From Streptomyces sp. NRRL F-6676 (GTDB lineage: Bacteria; Actinomycetota; Actinomycetes; Streptomycetales; Streptomycetaceae): a stretch of DNA of 64,000 bases. Positions 16,221 through 25,906 of this stretch are shown piece by piece (the first letter of the stretch is position 1; each line of letters starts with the position of its first letter). A program made the translations under genes and the position numbers. A model generated the notes under the pieces. It searched no databases. It worked only from the letters and a program-made list of their open reading frames with translations, and was not told the origin of the DNA. The DNA lies in contig NZ_JOHS01000016.1 of assembly GCF_000725625.1 (NCBI RefSeq), forward strand, positions 124,001-188,000. Reading direction: 5' to 3'.

Positions 16221-17483
16221 CTACGCGCCCTGGGGCCGCAGCCGAGCCCTGTCGAGGAGGCTCGGCAACTTCGCCGGCTTCGACGGGGTGAGGGCGCTGC
16301 CCTTCTGCCAGTCCTTCCAGGACAGATTCCAGTCGCCGTACCCGTTGCCGAACGGCGCCATCGCGTCGCCGTCGGAGTTGACGACGGTCACCACGTCGCC
16401 GGCCCGCACCGTGTCGTAGAACCACTCCGCGTTGCTCGTGCTCATGCCCGTGCAGCCGTGGCTGACGTTGGCGGAGCCCTGGGAGTCGACGGACCACGGG
16501 GCCGCGTGGACGTATTCGCCGCTGAGCGTCACCTGCGTGGCGTAGTACACCGGCAGGTCGTAGGAGTCCGCGGAGCCCTCCGCGATGCCGATGCTGGTAC
16601 TGCGCATACGTACGAGGTACTGCTTGCCGAGCACGACCTTGACGCCGTTCCGGGTCTCGAAGCCGGACTTGCCCGTGGTGACGGGGATCTCGTTGATCTC
16701 CTCGTCGTTGCGGTAGACCGTCATCGTGTGCGTGGCGGCGTCCGTCGCGGCGACGATCTTGTCGCCGGTGGTGAGCTTCAGCGGCTTGGCGTCGCCGCCG
16801 CGGAGCCGGTCGGCCACCTTCAGCCCGTGCAGGTCGCTGGAGACCGTGACGGTGGTGTGGGCGGGCCAGTACTCCTTGGGGCGGTAGTGGAGCGTGGTGT
16901 CGTCCACCCAGTACCAGGCGCCCTCGACCGCGGGCCGGGCGCTCACGTGCAGGGAGCGCTCCACGACGGCCCTGGCGGCCTTGTCCTTGACCGGCTCGCT
17001 GAGCGTGGCGGTGACGGGCTGGCCGACGCCGTAGGTGCCCGCGTCCGGGCCGAAGGCGACGTTCACCTTCTTGGACTTACCGGCGCCGGTGTCGAACTCG
17101 ACGACCTTGCGCCCGGGGGCCCCGTCCTCGTCCTCGGTGCTGACCCGGACCGTGTAGTGGGCGCCCGAGGCCAGCGGTGACGTGCTGTGCCAGCGGCTGC
17201 CGTCGGCGGTGAGTTCGCCCGGCACACGGCGTCCGGCGGCGTCGGTGACGGTGACGTCGGTGAGGCGTCCGTCGGAGTCCCGTGAGGTGACTTCCAGGGG
17301 CTTGTCCGGGTCCGCCTTCTTGCCGTCGTCCGCCAGGGCGCTGACGGCGACCCGGTCCCCCGCGTCGTACGGCTTGGCCGCGAGCGGATGGTCGCCCCCG
17401 CCGCAGGCACTGAGTCCCACGGCCATGGAGACCACCAGCAGGGTGCAGCCGGCGACCGTACGGCTGCGCGGTGAGGTACTCAT
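16221..17483 (-). CDS. Lipoprotein L,D-transpeptidase with Ig-like domains
   Basis: The product has 420 residues. A lipoprotein signal (lipobox LSAC) is followed by two Ig-like beta domains (about 40-250). The YkuD domain carries the catalytic pair in SHGCTGMS (His342, Cys344). These enzymes make 3-3 cross-links between meso-DAP residues of peptidoglycan, the main cross-link type in many actinomycetes. ATG at 17483. It is placed between the two halves of the respiratory locus, an arrangement I recall from S. coelicolor. Outer face of the membrane. Confidence 0.93.
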   Translation of the reverse strand: MSTSPRSRTVAGCTLLVVSMAVGLSACGGGDHPLAAKPYDAGDRVAVSALADDGKKADPDKPLEVTSRDSDGRLTDVTVTDAAGRRVPGELTADGSRWHSTSPLASGAHYTVRVSTEDEDGAPGRKVVEFDTGAGKSKKVNVAFGPDAGTYGVGQPVTATLSEPVKDKAARAVVERSLHVSARPAVEGAWYWVDDTTLHYRPKEYWPAHTTVTVSSDLHGLKVADRLRGGDAKPLKLTTGDKIVAATDAATHTMTVYRNDEEINEIPVTTGKSGFETRNGVKVVLGKQYLVRMRSTSIGIAEGSADSYDLPVYYATQVTLSGEYVHAAPWSVDSQGSANVSHGCTGMSTSNAEWFYDTVRAGDVVTVVNSDGDAMAPFGNGYGDWNLSWKDWQKGSALTPSKPAKLPSLLDRARLRPQGA

Positions 17484-17520
17484 GGCCTCAACGTAGGGAC
17501 GCCCCCCGGGAGCGGCGCGG

Positions 17521-17564
17521 CGGGTGGGCCGTACGGGGGACGCGGGTGGGCCGTACGGAGGAGC
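17521..17564. repeat. Two tandem copies of a 22-bp unit
   Basis: Units at 17521-17542 and 17543-17564 both begin CGGGTGGGCCGTACGG and differ at only a few bases. They lie between the transpeptidase start and the ctaF terminator. Confidence 0.8.
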
Positions 17565-17594
17565 CCGGACGCTCCTGACGGAGTGTCCGGGCTC
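17561..17594 (-). terminator. Hairpin terminator after ctaF
   Basis: GAGCCCGGAC and GTCCGGGCTC form a 10-bp stem, extended inside by CTCC/GGAG around a TGAC loop. It ends the ctaC-ctaD-ctaF unit 20 bases after the stop. Confidence 0.75.
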
Positions 17595-17613
17595 CCGGTG
17601 GTGCACAGGCGTG

Positions 17614-18012
17614 TTACTGGGTGCGGTTCTCGCCGCGGTAGTACTCGAAGACCCAGCCCCACAGGCCGATCAGGATGATCGGGGCGGAGAAGAACAGCAG
17701 CCACCAGCCGAAGACGACGCCCATGAAGGCGAGGGCGCCACCGACGGCGAGGGCGAGCGGCTGCCAGCTGTGCGGGCTGAAGAAGCCCAGCTCACCGGCG
17801 TCGTCCGCGACATCCGCGTCCTTGTTGTCCTGCGCGCCCGCGTCGACCCGCCGGGCCGTGAAGGCCAGGTAGTAGCCGATCATCACGCTCAGGCCGAAGG
17901 CCAGGAAGAGCGCCGTCGTACCGGCGGGCTCCTTCGACCACGCGCCGTAGATGATGGCCATGACGACCAGGAAGGCCGCCAGCCACAGGAACATCTTGCC
18001 CTGGACCTTCAC
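17614..18012 (-). CDS. ctaF: Cytochrome c oxidase subunit IV, actinobacterial
   Basis: The product has 132 residues and four predicted helices ([19 protein letters not shown] near the start, [20 protein letters not shown] and [14 protein letters not shown] near the end). It is the small actinobacterial subunit that accompanies CtaD and CtaC. GTG at 18012 overlaps the ctaD stop (GTGA). Confidence 0.95.
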   Translation of the reverse strand: MKVQGKMFLWLAAFLVVMAIIYGAWSKEPAGTTALFLAFGLSVMIGYYLAFTARRVDAGAQDNKDADVADDAGELGFFSPHSWQPLALAVGGALAFMGVVFGWWLLFFSAPIILIGLWGWVFEYYRGENRTQ

Positions 18013-19745
18013 TTGCCGGCCTCCTTGCTCCCGGCGAGCGTCTTCTCGCCGTGCCCGGCGTTCTCGAGCTGGTCGAGCGCCGCGATCTCCGGGTGGTGCA
18101 GGTCGAACGCCGGGGACTCACTGCGGATCTTCGGCAGCGTGAGGAAGTTGTGCCGCGGCGGCGGGCAGGAGGTCGCCCACTCCAGCGAACGGCCGTAGCC
18201 CCACGGGTCGTCGACCTCGACCTTCTTGCCGTACTTGGCGGTCTTCCACACGTTGTAGAGGAACGGCAGGATCGACAGGCCGAGCAGGAACGAGAAGATC
18301 GTCGACAGCGTGTTCAGCGTGGTGAAGCCGTCGGCCGCGAGATAGTCCGCGTACCGGCGCGGCATGCCCTCGACGCCCAGCCAGTGCTGGATGAGGAACG
18401 TGCCGTGGAAGCCGATGAACAGCGTCCAGAAGGTGATCTTGCCGAGCCGCTCGTCGAGCATCTTGCCGGTGAACTTCGGCCACCAGAAGTGGAAGCCGGA
18501 GAACATCGCGAAGACGACGGTGCCGAAGACGACGTAGTGGAAGTGCGCCACCACGAAGTACGAGTCGGAGATGTGGAAGTCCATCGGCGGCGAGGCCAGG
18601 ATGACGCCGGTCAGACCACCGAAGGTGAAGGTGATCAGGAAGCCGGTGGCCCACAGCATCGGGGTCTCGAAACTGAGTGAGCCCTTCCACATCGTGCCGA
18701 TCCAGTTGAAGAACTTCACACCGGTCGGGACGGCGATGAGGAACGTCATGAAGGAGAAGAACGGCAGCAGCACACCGCCGGTGACGTACATGTGGTGCGC
18801 CCACACGGTCACGGAGAGGCCGGCGATGGAGATCGTCGCGCCGATCAGGCCCATGTAGCCGAACATCGGCTTGCGGGAGAAGACCGGGATGACCTCACTG
18901 ATGATGCCGAAGAACGGCAGCGCGATGATGTACACCTCTGGATGGCCGAAGAACCAGAAGAGGTGTTGCCACAGCAGTGCGCCGCCGTTTGTGGCATCGA
19001 ATACGTGTGCCCCGAATTTTCGGTCCGCCTCCAGGGCGAACAGCGCGGCGGCCAGCACGGGGAAGGCGAGCAGCACCAGTACACCGGTGAGCAGCACGTT
19101 CCAGGTGAAGATCGGCATGCGGAACATCGTCATGCCGGGGGCGCGCATGCAGATGATCGTGGTGATGAAGTTGACCGCGCCGAGGATCGTGCCGAAGCCG
19201 GAGAAGGCCAGACCCATGATCCACATGTCGGCGCCGACGCCCGGCGAGCGGACCGCGTCCGACAGCGGGGAGTAGGCGAACCAGCCGAAGTCGGCCGCGC
19301 CCTGCGGGGTGAGGAAGCCGCCGACCGCGATGGTCGAGCCGAACAGGTAGAGCCAGTAGGCGAACATGTTCAGCCGCGGGAACGCCACGTCGGGCGCGCC
19401 GATCTGGAGCGGCATGATCCAGTTCGTGAAGCCGGCGAACAGCGGCGTCGCGAACATCAGCAGCATGATCGTGCCGTGCATCGTGAACGCCTGGTTGAAC
19501 TGCTCGTTCGACATGATCTGCAAACCCGGGCGGGCGAGCTCGGCGCGCATGAAGAGCGCCATGACGCCGCCGATGCAGAAGAACACGAACGACGTGACCA
19601 GGTACAGCGTGCCGATCGTCTTGTGGTCGGTGGTGGTGAGCCACTTGATGACGACGCTGCCGCGATTCTGGCGCCGGACCGGCAGCTCGTCCTCGTAGTG
19701 GGAACCCGCTGCCGCGGCACCCTGGGGTTGATTGAGGATGCTCAC
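18009..19745 (-). CDS. ctaD: Cytochrome c oxidase subunit I
   Basis: The product has 578 residues and twelve helices. It is the catalytic subunit that binds heme a and the a3-CuB centre and reduces oxygen while pumping protons. The CuB and heme His residues are in [30 protein letters not shown] and [13 protein letters not shown]. The K-channel Tyr lies in HPEVY. GTG at 19745 overlaps the ctaC stop. A stretch at about 18970-19025 has several A- or T-ending codons, unlike the rest of the gene (see findings). Confidence 0.98.
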   Translation of the reverse strand: MSILNQPQGAAAAGSHYEDELPVRRQNRGSVVIKWLTTTDHKTIGTLYLVTSFVFFCIGGVMALFMRAELARPGLQIMSNEQFNQAFTMHGTIMLLMFATPLFAGFTNWIMPLQIGAPDVAFPRLNMFAYWLYLFGSTIAVGGFLTPQGAADFGWFAYSPLSDAVRSPGVGADMWIMGLAFSGFGTILGAVNFITTIICMRAPGMTMFRMPIFTWNVLLTGVLVLLAFPVLAAALFALEADRKFGAHVFDATNGGALLWQHLFWFFGHPEVYIIALPFFGIISEVIPVFSRKPMFGYMGLIGATISIAGLSVTVWAHHMYVTGGVLLPFFSFMTFLIAVPTGVKFFNWIGTMWKGSLSFETPMLWATGFLITFTFGGLTGVILASPPMDFHISDSYFVVAHFHYVVFGTVVFAMFSGFHFWWPKFTGKMLDERLGKITFWTLFIGFHGTFLIQHWLGVEGMPRRYADYLAADGFTTLNTLSTIFSFLLGLSILPFLYNVWKTAKYGKKVEVDDPWGYGRSLEWATSCPPPRHNFLTLPKIRSESPAFDLHHPEIAALDQLENAGHGEKTLAGSKEAGK

Positions 19746-20734
19746 AGGTTGTTCGTCTCCCGGTTCTTCTCGTGGCTCGTCTGCGCGATGCCGGCGGGAA
19801 TGTAACCGGTCTGCCCCTTCTTGGCGAGGTCCTTGAGATGCTGCTGGTAGCGCTCGGGGGAAACGATCTTCACGTTGAACAGCATCCGGGAGTGGTCGAC
19901 GCCACAGAGCTCGGCGCACTTGCCGCGGTAGGTGCCCTCCTTGTTGGGGGTCACCTGGAAGGCGTTGGTGTGGCCCGGGATGACGTCCTGCTTCATCAGG
20001 AACGGCAGCACCCAGAAGGAGTGGATGACGTCGCGCGAGGTGAGAACGAAGCGGACGGTCTCGCCCTTGGGCAGCCACAGGGTCGGGCCCGGGTTGCCGT
20101 TCTGCGGGTTCTTCGAGGCGGGCGTGCCGACGTCGTAGACACCGCCGGCGTTGGCCGGGAAGTCCTTCTTGAACCGGTCCGGGATCGGGTCCAGGTTCTC
20201 GTCGGTCTTCGCGTCACCTGTGGAACCGTCGACGTTCTCGACGTAGTTGAAGCCCCAGCTCCACTGGAAGCCGACGACGTTGATGGTCACGTCGGGCTTG
20301 GCGGAGGTGTCCATGAGCTTCGTCTCGTCCCGGGCGGTGAAGTAGAACAGCACCGAGACGATGATCAGGGGGACCACGGTGTACAGCGCCTCGATGGGCA
20401 TGTTGTACCGGGTCTGAGGGGGGACCTCGACCTTGGTGCGGCTGCGCCGGTGGAAGAAAGCACTCCACAGGATCAGGCCCCAGACCAGGCAGCCGACCGC
20501 GATCGCGGCCGCCCAGGAGCCCTGCCACAGGGAGAGGATCCGCGGAGCCTCTTCCGTGGTCGGGGTGGGCATACCAAGGCGAGGGAAGTCCTTGTATGTG
20601 CAACCGGTCGCGGTCGCCAGGACCAGGCCCGCAGTCAGCGCCTGCAGCAGCTTCCGCCGCATCGGGCGCCGCGGCTTGGGGGTACCGCCCGCGCCGCCCG
20701 CGGCGTGGGGGAGGTCGGAGCCGTTGGGACTCAC
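19742..20734 (-). CDS. ctaC: Cytochrome c oxidase subunit II (lipoprotein)
   Basis: The product has 330 residues. It has a lipobox (TATGC), two transmembrane helices (about 70-95 and 115-135) and an extracytoplasmic cupredoxin domain. The CuA ligands are in VIHSFWVLP and [12 protein letters not shown] (two Cys, His, Met). It receives electrons from the QcrC cytochrome domains. GTG at 20734 with GGGAAGG upstream. It is first in ctaC-ctaD-ctaF, with 4-base overlaps between the genes. Confidence 0.97.
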   Translation of the reverse strand: MSPNGSDLPHAAGGAGGTPKPRRPMRRKLLQALTAGLVLATATGCTYKDFPRLGMPTPTTEEAPRILSLWQGSWAAAIAVGCLVWGLILWSAFFHRRSRTKVEVPPQTRYNMPIEALYTVVPLIIVSVLFYFTARDETKLMDTSAKPDVTINVVGFQWSWGFNYVENVDGSTGDAKTDENLDPIPDRFKKDFPANAGGVYDVGTPASKNPQNGNPGPTLWLPKGETVRFVLTSRDVIHSFWVLPFLMKQDVIPGHTNAFQVTPNKEGTYRGKCAELCGVDHSRMLFNVKIVSPERYQQHLKDLAKKGQTGYIPAGIAQTSHEKNRETNNL

Positions 20735-20814
20735 GTAGCGCCTTCCCGAGTGTCTCGCCCGCGCTGGTTGGCTGCGGCCTTCTCACTGGTCGGTCGCCGC
20801 CCTGCGTCGGGCAG

Positions 20815-20842
20815 GGGTTTGATGTTTATGCGGACCAAACCC
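20815..20842. promoter_or_regulatory. Inverted repeat upstream of ctaC
   Basis: GGGTTTG (20815-20821) and CAAACCC (20836-20842) flank an AT-rich centre containing CATAAACAT on the minus strand. It stands 80-110 bases upstream of the ctaC start. It could be an operator or lie around the promoter. Confidence 0.35.
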
Positions 20843-21022
20843 TAGCCGACGCCCCTCGGAGGGTCGCGGGGAGGGTGGCATACGCGTCACGGGTCACCCT
20901 GATGGGGCGGAACACGGGCGTGGGACGGACGGGGACCGGCGGAACGGCGGCGCGCCGGGGGCGGCCTGAGGCCGGGTCCGGGACGGGGACGCCGTGCTTC
21001 TTCGTTCGTCTCCGGTTGCGCC

Positions 21023-21028
21023 TAGCGT
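21023..21028 (+). promoter_or_regulatory. Leaderless-type -10 box of the cysteine desulfurase gene
   Basis: TAGCGT ends 7 bases before the ATG at 21036, and there is no ribosome site. This is the typical spacing when transcription starts at the start codon. Confidence 0.5.
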
Positions 21029-21035
21029 GGTGCCC

Positions 21036-22424
21036 ATGCCGTACTTCGACGCCGCCTCCGCCGCTCCCCTCCATCCCGTGGCCCGTCAGGCGCTGCTGGC
21101 CGCCCTGGACGAGGGCTGGGCCGATCCCGCGCGGCTGTACCGGGAGGGGCGCCGGGCCCGGCTGCTGCTCGACGCGGCGCGGGAGGCGGCCGCGGAGGCG
21201 GTGGGGTGCCGTCCCGACGAGCTGGTCTTCACCTCCTCCGGCACCCGGGCGGTGCACTCCGGGATCGCGGGGGCGCTCGGCGGCCGGCGGCGCGTCGGAC
21301 GCCACCTGATCGTGTCAGCGGTCGAACATTCTTCGGTGTTGCACGCGGCCGAGTCGTTCGAGGCGGACGGCGGGACGGTCACCCGGGTCGGGGTGGACCG
21401 TACGGGGGCGGTGGACCCGTCGGCGTACGCGGCGGCCCTGCGGCCCGGCACCGCGCTGGCGTGTCTTCAGTCCGCCAACCACGAGGTGGGCACCGAGCAG
21501 CCGGTGGCCGAGGCGGCGGCGGCCTGCCGGGCGGCCGGGGTGCCGCTCCTCGTGGACGCGGCGCAGTCGCTGGGGTGGGGGCCGGTGCCCGGGGAGTGGT
21601 CGCTGCTCGCGGCCAGTGCGCACAAGTGGGGCGGACCGTCCGGGGTGGGGCTGCTGGCGGTGCGCAAGGGGACACGGTTCGCGCCGGCCGGTCCGGGCGA
21701 CGAGCGGGAGTCGGGGCGGGCGCCCGGCTTCGAGAACCTGCCGGCGATCGTGGCGGCGGCGGCCTCGCTGCGGGCGGTGCGGGCCGAGGCGGCCCAGGAG
21801 GCCCCGCGGCTGCGGGAGTTGACGGAGCGGATCCGGGGGCGGGTGGCGGAGCTGGTGCCGGACGTGGAGGTGGTGGGGGATCCGGAGCGACGGCTGCCGG
21901 GGATCGTGACGTTCTCCTGTCTCTATGTCGACGGGGAGACGTTGCTGCACGAGCTGGACCGGGCGGGGTACTCGGTGTCGTCCGGGTCGTCGTGCACGAG
22001 CAGCACGTTGACGCCGAGCCATGTGCTGGTGGCGATGGGGGTGCTGAGCGAGGGGAATGTGCGGGTGTCGCTCCCGGCGGGGGCAGCGGAGGAGGACGTC
22101 GAGGGGTTCCTGTCCGTGGTGCCGGGGGTGGTGGCGGAGGTGCGGGCGCGGCTGGGGGTGCCGGTGGTGTCCCGGCCCGCGGCCGGGGGGGCTGCCGCGG
22201 TGGTGGTCGACGCGCTGGGGAAGCGGTGCCCCATTCCGGTGATCGAGCTGGCGAAGGTGTGGGGGGAGGTGCCGGTGGGGGGTGTGGTGCGGGTGCTGTC
22301 CGACGACGAGGCGGCGCGGCTCGATATTCCGGCGTGGTGCGAGATGCGGGGGCAGCGGTACGAGGGGGAGGAGGCGGTGGAGGGGGGTGCGGGGGTGGCG
22401 TATGTGGTCCGGCGGGTGTCGTGA
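21036..22424 (+). CDS. Cysteine desulfurase fused to a TusA-like sulfur carrier domain
   Basis: The product has 462 residues. The N-terminal 370 are an IscS/NifS-type PLP enzyme with FTSSGTRAVHSG, SANHEVGTEQP, the PLP lysine in SAHKWGGPSG (Lys197) and the mobile-loop Cys in SGSSCTSSTLTPSH (Cys320). The C-terminal about 75 are a TusA/SirA domain with DALGKRCPIPVIEL (Cys398). The enzyme part makes a persulfide from cysteine and the fused carrier would accept it. The path may serve tRNA thiolation, molybdopterin or Fe-S assembly (inference). It is convergent with the PfkB kinase. Confidence 0.9.
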   Translation: MPYFDAASAAPLHPVARQALLAALDEGWADPARLYREGRRARLLLDAAREAAAEAVGCRPDELVFTSSGTRAVHSGIAGALGGRRRVGRHLIVSAVEHSSVLHAAESFEADGGTVTRVGVDRTGAVDPSAYAAALRPGTALACLQSANHEVGTEQPVAEAAAACRAAGVPLLVDAAQSLGWGPVPGEWSLLAASAHKWGGPSGVGLLAVRKGTRFAPAGPGDERESGRAPGFENLPAIVAAAASLRAVRAEAAQEAPRLRELTERIRGRVAELVPDVEVVGDPERRLPGIVTFSCLYVDGETLLHELDRAGYSVSSGSSCTSSTLTPSHVLVAMGVLSEGNVRVSLPAGAAEEDVEGFLSVVPGVVAEVRARLGVPVVSRPAAGGAAAVVVDALGKRCPIPVIELAKVWGEVPVGGVVRVLSDDEAARLDIPAWCEMRGQRYEGEEAVEGGAGVAYVVRRVS

Positions 22425-22434
22425 CGGATGGTTT

Positions 22435-22605
22435 TCGCCCCCGCCGCCCCTACCCTTCCCGTCCCTTCAAGGGGCTCCGCCCCTTGGACCCCGTTGCGCA
22501 GTTCCCGCGCCCCTGGTCCAGGGGCGCGGGAACTGCGCGATCTTTTCGGGGGTCCGGGGGCTTGCCCCCCGGGGGGCGGGAATGGGCAGGGGCGGCGGGG
22601 GCGAG
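22435..22605. repeat. Intergenic inverted repeat copy D (compact)
   Basis: The outer arms TCGCCCCCGCCGCCCCTACC and complement, plus a GGGGCTCCGCCCC module, enclose a tight core hairpin at 22494-22539 with a 3-base loop. Both core arms have GTTCCCGCG instead of GTTCCCCGCG, a matched change on both sides. It lies between convergent genes and is a good bidirectional terminator candidate. Confidence 0.9.
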
Positions 22606-22636
22606 AACCCTTCCGGGCGAACCCCCCGTCACCCGC

Positions 22637-23611
22637 TCACCGCAGGTGGCTCTTGACCTCCACGCCCGCTTCCTCGCCGTACGCCTTGGTGAAGCGGTCC
22701 ATGAAGTGGGCCCGCTGCAACCGGTACTCCTGCGTCCCCACCGTCTCGATCACCAGCGTCGCCAGCATGCACCCCACCTGCGCCGCCCGCTCCAGCGAGA
22801 CCCCCCACGCCAGCCCCGACAGGAACCCCGCCCGGAAGGCGTCGCCCACCCCCGTGGGGTCGGCCTTGCGCTCCTCCTCCGGGCACCCCACCTCGATCGG
22901 CTCCGCCCCGACCCGCTCCACGCGCACACCCCGCGCCCCGAGCGTGGTCACCCGGTGCCCGACCCGCTCCAGGATCTCCGCGTCGGTCCACCCGGTCTTG
23001 GACTCGATCAGACCCTTCTCGTACTCGTTGGAGAAGAGGTACGTCGCCCCGTCCAGCAGTATCCGGATCTCGTCGCCGTTCATCCGGGCGATCTGCTGCG
23101 AGAAGTCGGCGGCGAACGGGATGCCGCGCGAGCGGCACTCCTCGGTGTGCCGGAGCATCCCCTCGGGGTCGTCCGCGCCGATCAGGACGAGGTCGAGGCC
23201 GCCCACGCGGTCGGCGACCGTCTTCAGCTCGATCAGCCGGGCCTCGCTCATCGCGCCCGTGTAGAAGGAGCCGATCTGGTTGTGGTCGGCGTCGGTGGTG
23301 CACACGAAGCGTGCGGTGTGCAGGGTCTCGGAGATGCGGACGGAGTCCGTGTCGACGCCGTGCCGGTCCAGCCACGCCCGGTACTCGTCGAAGTCCGCGC
23401 CGGCCGCGCCGACCAGCACAGGGCGGGTGCCGAGCTGGCCCATGCCGAAGGCGATGTTCGCGCCGACACCGCCCCGGCGTACGTCGAGGTTGTCGACCAG
23501 GAAGGAGAGGGAGACCGTGTGCAGCTGGTCCGCGACCAGCTGATCGGTGAAGCGGCCGGGGAAGGTCATCAGGTGGTCGGTGGCGATGGAGCCGGTGACT
23601 GCGATACGCAC
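22637..23611 (-). CDS. PfkB family carbohydrate/nucleoside kinase
   Basis: The product has 324 residues. The ribokinase-like features are GGVGANIAFGMGQLG near the N-terminus and the anion-hole/base motif DPTGVGDAFRAGFLSG near the C-terminus, with the catalytic Asp in GVGD. It phosphorylates a sugar or nucleoside with ATP. In actinomycetes close relatives are often called adenosine kinase-like, but the substrate cannot be read from sequence. GTG at 23611 gives RIAVTGS as the first strand; GAGGAG is 14 bases upstream, rather far. Confidence 0.85.
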   Translation of the reverse strand: MRIAVTGSIATDHLMTFPGRFTDQLVADQLHTVSLSFLVDNLDVRRGGVGANIAFGMGQLGTRPVLVGAAGADFDEYRAWLDRHGVDTDSVRISETLHTARFVCTTDADHNQIGSFYTGAMSEARLIELKTVADRVGGLDLVLIGADDPEGMLRHTEECRSRGIPFAADFSQQIARMNGDEIRILLDGATYLFSNEYEKGLIESKTGWTDAEILERVGHRVTTLGARGVRVERVGAEPIEVGCPEEERKADPTGVGDAFRAGFLSGLAWGVSLERAAQVGCMLATLVIETVGTQEYRLQRAHFMDRFTKAYGEEAGVEVKSHLR

Positions 23612-23731
23612 GGCGAGGGCACGCTCCTCGGAGGAGGGGGATTGACGGTTCACGCTACCCGGTCGGCACTCGCCGCTGAAGCAGGCGGAACTACCCGATA
23701 GTAGGTCTTTCTTCGCGGGCTCTGCCGTGCC

Positions 23732-23737
23732 TACGGT
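23732..23737 (+). promoter_or_regulatory. Leaderless-type -10 box of the 74-residue gene
   Basis: TACGGT ends 6 bases before the ATG at 23744; no ribosome site is present. Confidence 0.45.
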
Positions 23738-23743
23738 GCGGGC

Positions 23744-23968
23744 ATGACGAACCTCGAGTTCCACGGCCCCGCCCCGGTCGCCGCCCCGGTGGACCTGGAG
23801 GGCGACCTGGCGTCGCTGCCGGGCGACGGCGCCCGGATGGCCCCGCGCTGGACCGCCCCCGCCGCCGCGAAGGCGTCGCCGCCGGTCTCCCCCTCCCGTA
23901 TCCACGGCGTACGCGTACCGGCGGGCTCCGCCCGGCTGCTGGAGGCGATGTCCGACTACGGCGACTGA
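23744..23968 (+). CDS. Small conserved-type protein of unknown function
   Basis: The product has 74 residues and is rich in Ala and Pro, with RIHGVRVPAGSARLLEAM near the end. It has no signal peptide, membrane helix or Cys motif. Support comes from the leaderless-type start, GC-rich third positions and its place between the divergent PfkB kinase and the collagen-like protein gene. I do not recognise the family. Confidence 0.55.
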   Translation: MTNLEFHGPAPVAAPVDLEGDLASLPGDGARMAPRWTAPAAAKASPPVSPSRIHGVRVPAGSARLLEAMSDYGD

Positions 23969-24076
23969 GCGCGCCCGGGGGAACCGTGCGCTCCCCCGCT
24001 GCGTCCCATCGCCGTCCCCCGTGCAGGGGAGGCGACGTACGACACGGGACAGCAGCGGAGCGGAAGGAGCGATGCG

Positions 24077-25906
24077 GTGAACACCGAGCACCCCACCGAC
24101 GACGACCCGAACGGCCCCCGGGGCGCTGCGGGCCCCGAGGGCGCTCCGGACGCCGACGGCGCCGCCAAGACCGCGCGCGGAACGGACGGTCCCGGCGATC
24201 CCGACGGTCCCGGCGGAACGGACGGACCCGGCGATCCCGGCGGTCCCGGCGGACCCGGCGGACCCTACGGACCCGGCGGACCCGACGGACCCGGCGGACC
24301 CGACGGACCCGGCGGACCCGACGGTCCCGGCGATCCCGGCGATCCCGGCGGACCCGGCGGACCCGGCGATCCCGGCGGACCCGGCGGACCCGACGGTCCC
24401 GGCGGACCCGGCGGACCCGACGGACCCGGCGGACCCGGCGCTGCTGGTGGCACCGACGACCCCGGCGTCGCCGGTCGCCGAGGCGGCCGAGCCCCGGCGG
24501 GGCGGGGGCGCGGTGTCGTCGCGGCCGCCGTGGGGGCCGTGCTGCTCGTCGCGGGCGGTGGGGCGTATCTCGCCGCGTCCGCCTCCGGCGGGGACGACGC
24601 GGACCCCGGGGGCGGCGGCTCCGCTCCCCCGGCGCTCGCCCTCGACGGGTACGGGGGCGACGGGCGCCCCGGGATCGCCGTCGGGGAGCCGAACCCGTAC
24701 GGCGCCGTCTACCGCGCGAGCGGTGAGCTGCCCGACGGGCCCGACTCCGCGGCGGTGTACTGGGCCGAGGGGCGGGTCTCCAAGGACGACGTGGCCCGGC
24801 TGGCGAAGGCGCTGCGGCTGACCGGGACCCCGCGGCTGGTCGGCGACCGGTGGCAGGTGGGCACCGCCAAGGGCGAGGCGGCGCCCCTGCTGCGGGTGGA
24901 CCGCGAGGCGCCCGGCACCTGGACGTTCAGCGCGGTGAAGCCCGGCGGCGACAACTGTCTGCGCGGCCGGCCGTGCACACCCGGCGGCTCCGGCTCCGCC
25001 GCGGGCACGACGGACCCCGTCGGCCCCGACACCGCCAGGAAGGCGGCCGCGCCCGTGCTCGATGCCGTCGGCCAGGACGACGCGAAGCTGGACGCGAGCC
25101 AGGTCCTGGGTGGAGCCCGGGTGGTCAACGCCGAACCCCGGGTGGGCGGACTGCCCACCTCCGGGTGGACGACGGGGTTGCAGATCGGCAGCGGGGGCGA
25201 GGTCGTCGGCGGCAGCGGCACACTCGTCGCTCCCCGGGAGGGCGCCGAGTACCCGGTGATCGGCGCCGAGAAGGCGCTGGACCTGATGAACGGCGCCACC
25301 GCGTCGTACGGCCGCAAGGGCATCGGCGGCTGCGCCCGCCCCGTCCCGCTGAAGGACCGGGACGAGACGCCGTGCGCCGCCTCCCCCACCGGCGGCGCGC
25401 GCAGGACCGTACGGGTGGAGGACGCGGAGTTCGGACTGGCCGCGCGCACCTCGGCGGGCCGCCCCGTGCTGGTGCCGTCGTGGCTGTTCGAGGTGCGGCC
25501 GGCGGGAGAGAAGGACACGTCCACCGTCGCCCGCGCGGCGGTCGACCCGCGTTACCTGGCGGCGCCCACGGCCCCCGGCGAGCCGAGCCCGACCGGTTCG
25601 TCGTCGAGCCACGACGCGCACCTCACCGGCTACCGCGCCGACGGCACGGAGCTGACCGTCGTCTACGAGGGCGGCGTGTGCACGGCGTACGAGGCCACCG
25701 CGCGCGAGGACGCGAAGAAGGTGACGGTGGCCGTCACCGGGACCACGGCCCACCCGGAGCGCCCGTGCATCGCGGTCGCCCGGGTCTACCGCGCCACGCT
25801 GCACCTGGACGCACCGCTGGGCGGCCGCACGGTCGTGGACCCGAACGGCAGGCCGGTACCGAAGGCCACCGCCCCGTTGCCGTCGGCGAGCCCGACCGCC
25901 CGCTGA
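24077..25906 (+). CDS. Membrane protein with collagen-like Gly-Pro-X tract and extracytoplasmic domain
   Basis: The product has 609 residues. An acidic N-terminus is followed by about 85 residues of GPG/GPD repeats (about 38-125), then a basic stretch and one transmembrane helix ([19 protein letters not shown], about 147-168). The large C-terminal part outside the cell has paired cysteines (NCLRGRPC and CARPV...PC). Positive charges before the helix put the repeat tract inside the cell. GTG at 24077 follows AAGGAG at 7 bases; the nearby ATGCGGTGA is only a two-codon reading. Function unknown. Confidence 0.75.
   Translation: MNTEHPTDDDPNGPRGAAGPEGAPDADGAAKTARGTDGPGDPDGPGGTDGPGDPGGPGGPGGPYGPGGPDGPGGPDGPGGPDGPGDPGDPGGPGGPGDPGGPGGPDGPGGPGGPDGPGGPGAAGGTDDPGVAGRRGGRAPAGRGRGVVAAAVGAVLLVAGGGAYLAASASGGDDADPGGGGSAPPALALDGYGGDGRPGIAVGEPNPYGAVYRASGELPDGPDSAAVYWAEGRVSKDDVARLAKALRLTGTPRLVGDRWQVGTAKGEAAPLLRVDREAPGTWTFSAVKPGGDNCLRGRPCTPGGSGSAAGTTDPVGPDTARKAAAPVLDAVGQDDAKLDASQVLGGARVVNAEPRVGGLPTSGWTTGLQIGSGGEVVGGSGTLVAPREGAEYPVIGAEKALDLMNGATASYGRKGIGGCARPVPLKDRDETPCAASPTGGARRTVRVEDAEFGLAARTSAGRPVLVPSWLFEVRPAGEKDTSTVARAAVDPRYLAAPTAPGEPSPTGSSSSHDAHLTGYRADGTELTVVYEGGVCTAYEATAREDAKKVTVAVTGTTAHPERPCIAVARVYRATLHLDAPLGGRTVVDPNGRPVPKATAPLPSASPTAR
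24190..24440 (+). repeat. Short tandem repeat tract coding for Gly-Pro-X
   Basis: Runs of the 9-mer GGCGGACCC and variants (GGCGATCCC, GACGGTCCC) encode the collagen-like segment. The high DNA identity between units suggests expansion by slippage, so length may vary between strains. Confidence 0.85.

Larger units (their letters stand above)
20735..21035. other. 301-bp divergent promoter region, ctaC and cysteine desulfurase
   Basis: It carries the ctaC leader (minus) and the start-proximal -10 of the desulfurase gene (plus). An inverted repeat lies at 20815-20842. No further ORF or RNA was recognised. Confidence 0.5.
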
